Below are positions 59,753-64,000 of a DNA stretch of 64,000 nt, piece after piece. Within the stretch, counting starts at the first letter, position 1. Each line of letters starts with the position of its first letter. This stretch comes from an uncultured Clostridia bacterium (GTDB lineage Bacteria > Bacillota > Clostridia > Oscillospirales > Ruminococcaceae). The stretch spans positions 1 through 64,000 of the forward strand of contig CANRIA010000006.1 of the NCBI GenBank assembly GCA_947630555.1. Reading direction: 5' to 3'. Below the pieces are notes generated by a model. That model was not told the DNA's origin, made no database searches, and saw nothing but the letters and a program-made list of their open reading frames with translations. A program made the translations under genes and the position numbers.

Positions 59753-60592
59753 TTACTTATCCATTTTCATCGAGATATCAAAAGCCTTTACCGAATGTGT
59801 AAGCGCGCCGAGGGAAATTATGTCAACACCCGTTTGCGCTATCTCTTTTATATTCTCCTCGGTAACGTTGCCCGAAGCCTCCAAAAGGCTTTTGCCGTTT
59901 GTTATTTCAACGGCTTTTTTCATATCGTCAACGCTCATATTATCGAGCATTATTATCTCTACATCAAGGTCTAAAGCTTCTTTCAGCTGCTCTAAATTGC
60001 CTACCTCGACTTCTATCTTTGTAGTATGACCCATGCTCTCGCGCAGTTTATTTACTGCCGCAGTTATTGAGCCGTAAGCATCTATATGGGTATCTTTGAG
60101 CATGGCGCAGTCGGAGAGGTTATATCTGTGGTTTTTGCCGCCGCCGACCGTTACCGCATACTTTTGCAGCGCCCTCAGCCCGGGGAGTGTTTTTCGTGTA
60201 TCTGCAATGCTTGCTTTTGTGCCCTCGACCAGCTTTACGCACCTGTTTGTTGCGGTAGCAATGCCCGACATATGCTGGATAATGTTGAGAGCCGTTCTTT
60301 CGCCTTTGAGCAGGGCACGCGTTTTTGCTGTGAACCTTACTATGATATCGCCTTTTTTAACGCTTTCGCCGTCATGAATGTATATCTCGCTTTCAGCATC
60401 GCTGTCGAGCAGTTCAAACACCCTTGCGGCAATCTCTACACCGCACAAAACGCCGTCAGCCTTGGCTACATACCTAGCGGTAGAAACGCTGTTTTCGTCT
60501 ACAAGATAATCTGCCGAAACATCGATATAATTTATATCTTCCAAAAGAGCGGTCTTTATAATATCGTCTATCTGGAACTGCATAAGGCGCAT
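59753..60592 (-). CDS. nadC: Nicotinate-nucleotide pyrophosphorylase (carboxylating)
   Basis: 279 residues from ATG 60592 after GGAGG. It converts quinolinate and PRPP to nicotinate mononucleotide in NAD synthesis. Family motifs: KTALLEDINYIDVSADYLVD, RTALNIIQHMSGIATATNRC, ASIADTRKTLPGLRALQKYA (the D-T-R-K-T-x-P-G loop), and GGGKNHRYNLSDCAMLKDTH. The end has IIMLDNMSVDDMKKAVEI and VDIISLGALTHSVKAFDIS. It sits in a nadB - membrane protein - nadC operon. Confidence 0.96.
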   Translation of the reverse strand: MRLMQFQIDDIIKTALLEDINYIDVSADYLVDENSVSTARYVAKADGVLCGVEIAARVFELLDSDAESEIYIHDGESVKKGDIIVRFTAKTRALLKGERTALNIIQHMSGIATATNRCVKLVEGTKASIADTRKTLPGLRALQKYAVTVGGGKNHRYNLSDCAMLKDTHIDAYGSITAAVNKLRESMGHTTKIEVEVGNLEQLKEALDLDVEIIMLDNMSVDDMKKAVEITNGKSLLEASGNVTEENIKEIAQTGVDIISLGALTHSVKAFDISMKMDK

Positions 60593-60610
60593 AACATATA
60601 CCTCCAAAAA

Positions 60611-61006
60611 TTATTTGCGTTTATATTTTTCTACAAGCTTTTCTATTACCCAGAATATCAGTCTTATCCACAGCGTACACGCAGTTACAGCGCAAAAACA
60701 AAACGTTCTTTTGTCTATCATGCCGTTTAAGCGTGCTATGCTGCCAAAGCACTCGGCTATATAGGCAGGTATTGCCACCGCAAACAGAGCCGTACTGAAT
60801 TTACTTATTACATTATCGCTTCTATATGTTTTTACATAGAAAAACTTCTCTATTCCCACTTCGAGAAAACAAGAAAGATACCCTGCCAAGGCATAGGCAG
60901 CCCACTGACCGTAAAACCTTGCTTCTATCAGAAAAGCCCACAGTATATACCACACCATTGATATTATGAACACGGCGAGGTAATAAAATTTTCTCTTACC
61001 TGACAT
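60611..61006 (-). CDS. Small four-helix membrane protein between nadB and nadC
   Basis: 131 residues with four hydrophobic segments (about 7-27, 33-50, 66-88, 105-122) and a basic end (EKLVEKYKRK). The ATG lies inside the nadB 3' end, overlapping by about 11 bases, so it is translationally coupled to NadB. No transporter or enzyme motif is visible and I do not recognise the family. In this place one would normally expect nadA or nothing; a role in NAD precursor handling cannot be excluded but is unproven. Confidence 0.6.
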   Translation of the reverse strand: MSGKRKFYYLAVFIISMVWYILWAFLIEARFYGQWAAYALAGYLSCFLEVGIEKFFYVKTYRSDNVISKFSTALFAVAIPAYIAECFGSIARLNGMIDKRTFCFCAVTACTLWIRLIFWVIEKLVEKYKRK

Positions 61007-62486
61007 TATTGCGCGTTATCTCGGCGTTCTCGCTGGCTATGGCCTTTGTTTCTTTTAAGATTATGAACGCCACCGTTGCAAGGCTTCTGGCTTCAACATA
61101 GTCTTTATCTACCTTGAAATTGCCCTTATCTAAAAACTCTTTTATCTCTTTGACCCTTTCATAGCCCTCAAAAATGGCGTTTACGTTGGGCATTACAAAG
61201 TAAGCTTTCTGCATAATGGCGCGTATCTCGGTACGCAGACCTTTGGGAATATGCGGCGCGTTTAAATCGTGGGTAAAGCAGTCTTGAGGATCGAAAGAAT
61301 TTGAAAATCTTCTGCCGTTTATCTGCATAGCCGCTCTGCGAGAGAACACAAGCGCTTCAAGCAGAGAGTTTGATGCAAGCCTGTTGTTGCCGTGCACGCC
61401 CGTATGCGAGCATTCTCCGCAGGCGTAAAGACCGTCGATAGACGTTTGCGAATGGCTGTCAACGTTTATGCCGCCCATAAGGTAATGCTGACATGGAAAA
61501 ATAGGCACTAAGTCTTTAGTCATATCATAGCCTGCTTCAAGCAGATTTGAATATATCATAGGGAAGCGTTTTTTGATAAATTCGGGGTCTTTGTGGGTGA
61601 TGTCTATATAAAAGTCGTCGCTGCCTGTTTTCTTTGCCTCAAAAATTATAGAATGTGACACCACATCTCTCGGTGCGAGCTCTAAGCGTTTGTCATAATC
61701 CTGCATAAAGCGTTCTTTATGGCAGTTGCGCAGATACGCGCCCTCGCCCCTTACAGCCTCGGAGATAAGAAAACACTCTCTCGTCTGCCTGTTATTGAAA
61801 GCGGTGGGGTGGAACTGTATATAGCTTAAATTCTTTATCACCGCGCCCATGCCGTATGCAAAGGCGATGCCGTCACCTGTTGCAATAGCGGAGTTGGTGG
61901 TATATTCATAAACTCTGCCTATGCCGCCCGTTGCAAGTATAGCATACTGTGACGCATATGTTTTATACTCGCCGTCTTTAAGTATATCGAACACAAAGCC
62001 GCCGTTTATCCTCTTTATTCCGCAAAGCAGCGCGTTATCAAGGATATCAACGTTTTCAAGCCCTTTTACTACCTTTTGCAGCTTGATAACTATCTCATGA
62101 CCCGTGGCATCGGCATGGTGGAATATTCTATGCCTGCCGTGACCGCCCTCTAAGGTTCTGTGGTAGTCGCCGTCGGGAGTCTTGTCAAACTCCACGCCGT
62201 ACTCTATAAGCCTTGCTATGTCTATTTTCGCTTCGTTTACAAGTATATCGGTAGTGATAGGGTTATTTTCAAAGCCGCCTGCGACGAAGGTGTCGTGCTC
62301 GTGAAGTTCGGGGCTGTCGTTCGGCGAATTATACACGCCTGCTATACCGCCCTGCGCGAGGTTTGAATTGCAAAGCTCAAGATCGCCTTTGCATATCATA
62401 AGCACTTTGCGCTCTCTTGAAAGATTTATTACTGCGGAAAGCCCTGCCGCTCCCGCGCCTACTACAACGACGTCATATTTTTCCAT
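60996..62486 (-). CDS. nadB: L-aspartate oxidase
   Basis: 496 residues from ATG 62486, preceded by CGGAG; longer frames add unconserved sequence. FAD-dependent oxidase producing iminoaspartate, the first step of de novo NAD synthesis. FAD loop: VVVVGAGAAGLSAVINLS. Family blocks: LCNSNLAQGGIAGVYNSPND, LEGGHGRHRIFHHADATGHE, ATGGIGRVYEYTTNSAIATG, and CGECSHTGVHGNNRLASNSL with LEALVFSRRA. It leads the cluster nadB - membrane protein - nadC - udp. NadA (quinolinate synthase) is not in the window. Confidence 0.96.
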   Translation of the reverse strand: MEKYDVVVVGAGAAGLSAVINLSRERKVLMICKGDLELCNSNLAQGGIAGVYNSPNDSPELHEHDTFVAGGFENNPITTDILVNEAKIDIARLIEYGVEFDKTPDGDYHRTLEGGHGRHRIFHHADATGHEIVIKLQKVVKGLENVDILDNALLCGIKRINGGFVFDILKDGEYKTYASQYAILATGGIGRVYEYTTNSAIATGDGIAFAYGMGAVIKNLSYIQFHPTAFNNRQTRECFLISEAVRGEGAYLRNCHKERFMQDYDKRLELAPRDVVSHSIIFEAKKTGSDDFYIDITHKDPEFIKKRFPMIYSNLLEAGYDMTKDLVPIFPCQHYLMGGINVDSHSQTSIDGLYACGECSHTGVHGNNRLASNSLLEALVFSRRAAMQINGRRFSNSFDPQDCFTHDLNAPHIPKGLRTEIRAIMQKAYFVMPNVNAIFEGYERVKEIKEFLDKGNFKVDKDYVEARSLATVAFIILKETKAIASENAEITRNNVR

Positions 62487-62651
62487 AAAAGCCGCTCCGT
62501 TCATAATGCTGAATTTCTGAAAGAACATACTTATTATATTATACAACATTTTTTCAAAGATTTCTATAGTGTTTTGCTATATTTTATACGAATTATTTTC
62601 ACGCAATATGTTTAGAATATATAAAAACGCTCCTAAAAGTCAACAAATCTC

Positions 62652-62680
62652 TTTACAAAAAGAAAAAAAAGGTTTATAAT
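62652..62680 (+). promoter_or_regulatory. Sigma-A promoter of the small membrane protein gene
   Basis: TTTACA (62652-62657) and TATAAT (62675-62680), 17-base spacer, about 30 bases before ATG 62713. Confidence 0.75.
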
Positions 62681-62712
62681 TAAAACAGTAAATTTTTTGG
62701 AGGGTGAAAGAC

Positions 62713-62955
62713 ATGGATCAGCTTGAAAAATTATTTCCCGTAGGAGACACCATTGCACCTATTTCTAAGGATAACGTTATGTCGCTCGTAATAGCAATAG
62801 TTATCTATGTTGTTGTAGGCGCAATAATAGGCGTACTGATAGGCGTACTTAGCTCTATTCCCATTGTGGGGATCATCTTTGGCATAATCGGAGCGCTTGT
62901 TGAGATCTACGTTCTTGGCGGAATAATAATGTCTGTGGTAAGATTTTTAAAGTAA
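62713..62955 (+). CDS. Small very hydrophobic membrane protein, 80 residues
   Basis: ATG 62713 with GGAGGGTG upstream. After about 20 polar residues (MDQLEKLFPVGDTIAPISKD), two hydrophobic helices rich in Ile, Gly and Val follow (VMSLVIAIVIYVVVGAIIGV and GIIFGIIGALVEIYVLGGII). The glycine spacing suggests helix packing in the membrane. There is a single dedicated promoter and a terminator, so it is likely well expressed. I do not recognise the family beyond its likeness to small uncharacterised membrane proteins found in Clostridia. Confidence 0.75.
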   Translation: MDQLEKLFPVGDTIAPISKDNVMSLVIAIVIYVVVGAIIGVLIGVLSSIPIVGIIFGIIGALVEIYVLGGIIMSVVRFLK

Positions 62956-62968
62956 CAAAATCGGCATG

Positions 62969-63007
62969 GGCGAGCCGCTGTCACAATGGCGGCTCGTCTT
63001 ATTTTTT
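62969..63007 (+). terminator. Rho-independent terminator
   Basis: CGAGCCGC/GCGGCTCG (62971-62978 and 62989-62996), loop of ten bases, then TCTTATTTTTT. It is 15 bases after the small membrane protein gene. Confidence 0.85.
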
Positions 63008-63020
63008 AAGGAGTATTCTG

Positions 63021-64000
63021 ATGCACGACAACACCGAAAACATATCGAAAATAGTGGCAGTTTGCGTTGACACAGGCGAATTTGATGCCGTTCGCTCTAT
63101 GGAGGAGCTGTGCAGCCTTATCGATACCGCAGGCGGTGAGGCTGTGGCGAGCATAATTCAAAAGCGGCCCTCTTTTGATGCGGCGACCTGCATAGGATCG
63201 GGCAGGCTGGAGGAACTGGCAGAGCTTTGCCGCTCTCTCGATGCAGATATGATAGTATTCGACCACGAGCTGACCGCCACACAGATAAGAAACATAGAAG
63301 CGGTCTGCGGAGTTTTCACGATCGATCGCACCATGCTGATACTTGACATTTTCGCTCAGCGCGCTGTAACGCACGAGGGACGTTTGCAGGTGGAACTTGC
63401 ACAGAACAAATACCGTCTTGCAAGGCTTACCGGCATGGGCGTAAAGCTTTCACGTCTGGGCGGCGGCATAGGCACGCGCGGCCCCGGTGAGAGCAAGCTG
63501 GAAGTTGACAAACGGCACATAAGGGCGAGGATACAGACTCTTACACGGGAGCTTAAAGAGATAGAAAAGCGACGGGCGCTCCTTCGCGGAAAGAGAAAGA
63601 AAGACGGGGTGCTGACCTGCGCGATAGTGGGCTACACAAATGCAGGAAAATCGACTTTACTGAACACTATGACTCAGGCAGGGGTGCTGGCTGAAGACAA
63701 GCTGTTCGCTACACTGGAAACGACCTCGCGCGCGATAGAGCTGCCCGACGGCAGGAGTGTTACGCTGATTGACACGGTAGGGCTTATAAGCCGCCTGCCG
63801 CACCAGCTTGTGGAGGCGTTTCGCTCGACACTGGAGGAAGCTGCCTCTGCTGATGTGATAATACATCTTTGTGATGCTTCTGACGAGGCTATGAGCGAAA
63901 AAGCGCAGGTTACTTTAAATCTTCTTAAAGAGCTTGGCTGCGATGGAATACCGATAGTTACGGTGCTTAACAAGTGCGATAAACAAGGCGGTTTTGAAAG
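63021..64000 (+). CDS. hflX: GTPase HflX, N-terminal 326 residues (runs off the window)
   Basis: The ATG at 63021 follows AAGGAG; the frame is open to base 64000. The N-terminal HflX domain reads VAVCVDTGEFDAVRSMEELC, then IGSGRLEELAELCRSLDADM, and VTHEGRLQVELAQNKYRLAR. The glycine-rich linker LGGGIGTRGPGESKLEVDKR leads to a coiled helix. The G domain shows AIVGYTNAGKSTLLNTM (G1), ATLETTSRAIELPDG (G2), LIDTVGLISRLP (G3) and VTVLNKCDK (G4). HflX splits stalled or hibernating ribosomes and has RNA-related stress functions. Only the end of the G domain and C-terminal domain are missing, outside the window. Confidence 0.97.
   Translation, partial: MHDNTENISKIVAVCVDTGEFDAVRSMEELCSLIDTAGGEAVASIIQKRPSFDAATCIGSGRLEELAELCRSLDADMIVFDHELTATQIRNIEAVCGVFTIDRTMLILDIFAQRAVTHEGRLQVELAQNKYRLARLTGMGVKLSRLGGGIGTRGPGESKLEVDKRHIRARIQTLTRELKEIEKRRALLRGKRKKDGVLTCAIVGYTNAGKSTLLNTMTQAGVLAEDKLFATLETTSRAIELPDGRSVTLIDTVGLISRLPHQLVEAFRSTLEEAASADVIIHLCDASDEAMSEKAQVTLNLLKELGCDGIPIVTVLNKCDKQGGFE

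Noticed and set aside
1-64000. Search for tRNA, rRNA, prophage, insertion sequence or toxin-antitoxin modules
   Set aside because: None was recognised with any confidence from the sequence; short unlisted RNA genes could still be missed without covariance tools.

Overview
The window looks like chromosome of an endospore-forming, anaerobic Clostridia bacterium, most likely of the Ruminococcus/Oscillospiraceae type. Reasons: sporulation and germination genes (spmA, spmB, spoVS, ypeB, a DacF-like carboxypeptidase); Firmicutes markers (walJ, rlmH, mntP, degV, ClpE-type Clp ATPase, AbrB); anaerobic metabolism (HydF, a 2-oxoacid:ferredoxin oxidoreductase, rubrerythrin); frequent TTG/GTG starts; and many near-consensus sigma-A promoters. 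No tRNA, rRNA, CRISPR array, phage gene or insertion sequence was recognised.

Region 1 (1-8.7 kb, minus strand) is an exopolysaccharide/capsule locus read from a strong promoter near 8.6 kb. A priming sugar-phosphate transferase and ManC come first, then two GT4, one GT8 and one GT2 glycosyltransferase, a polymerase-like membrane protein and the start of an RfbF-type cytidylyltransferase. From about 0.1 to 5.1 kb the DNA is clearly more AT-rich than the rest, as expected of an exchangeable cassette. Region 2 (8.8-11.6 kb) holds degV, trmL and small or unknown genes. Region 3 (11.6-28 kb, minus) is one long, tightly packed run: ruvCAB, glmM, a methyltransferase, a TatD-associated-type radical SAM protein, the ECF transporter core (ecfA1, unknown membrane protein, ecfA2, ecfT), two small related genes (one frameshifted), truA, a DUF5711-like protein, CvpA, ClpE, an SDR reductase and hydF.

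Region 4 (28-39 kb, mostly plus) carries murA, walJ, rlmH, a GH113-like glycosidase, an S-adenosylhomocysteinase-like enzyme, a sugar-binding-domain/GGDEF fusion and a membrane-linked HTH regulator, with a GT39-like membrane protein and a hypothetical gene on the minus strand. Region 5 (39-50 kb) has a type II topoisomerase pair coupled to a small membrane protein, a lone carB, mntP, ypeB and rubrerythrin. Region 6 (50-64 kb) has spmAB, an AbrB/zinc-ribbon regulator, spoVS, ymdB, a korDABC-type operon led by a P-loop ATPase, the cluster nadB - membrane protein - nadC - udp - nuclease-like gene - dacF, a small membrane protein, and the start of hflX.

Most of the window is core housekeeping, and I found no convincing complete novel defence or biosynthetic system. 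The best leads are: a small gene upstream of truA whose reading frame is broken at a run of six G followed directly by UAA, in a geometry like that of prfB; a 26-codon cysteine-rich reading frame at the very 5' end of the ruv transcript; two highly structured intergenic repeats (after murA and after carB); a periplasmic-binding-type domain fused to GGDEF; and a nuclease-like unknown in the NAD/nucleoside cluster.
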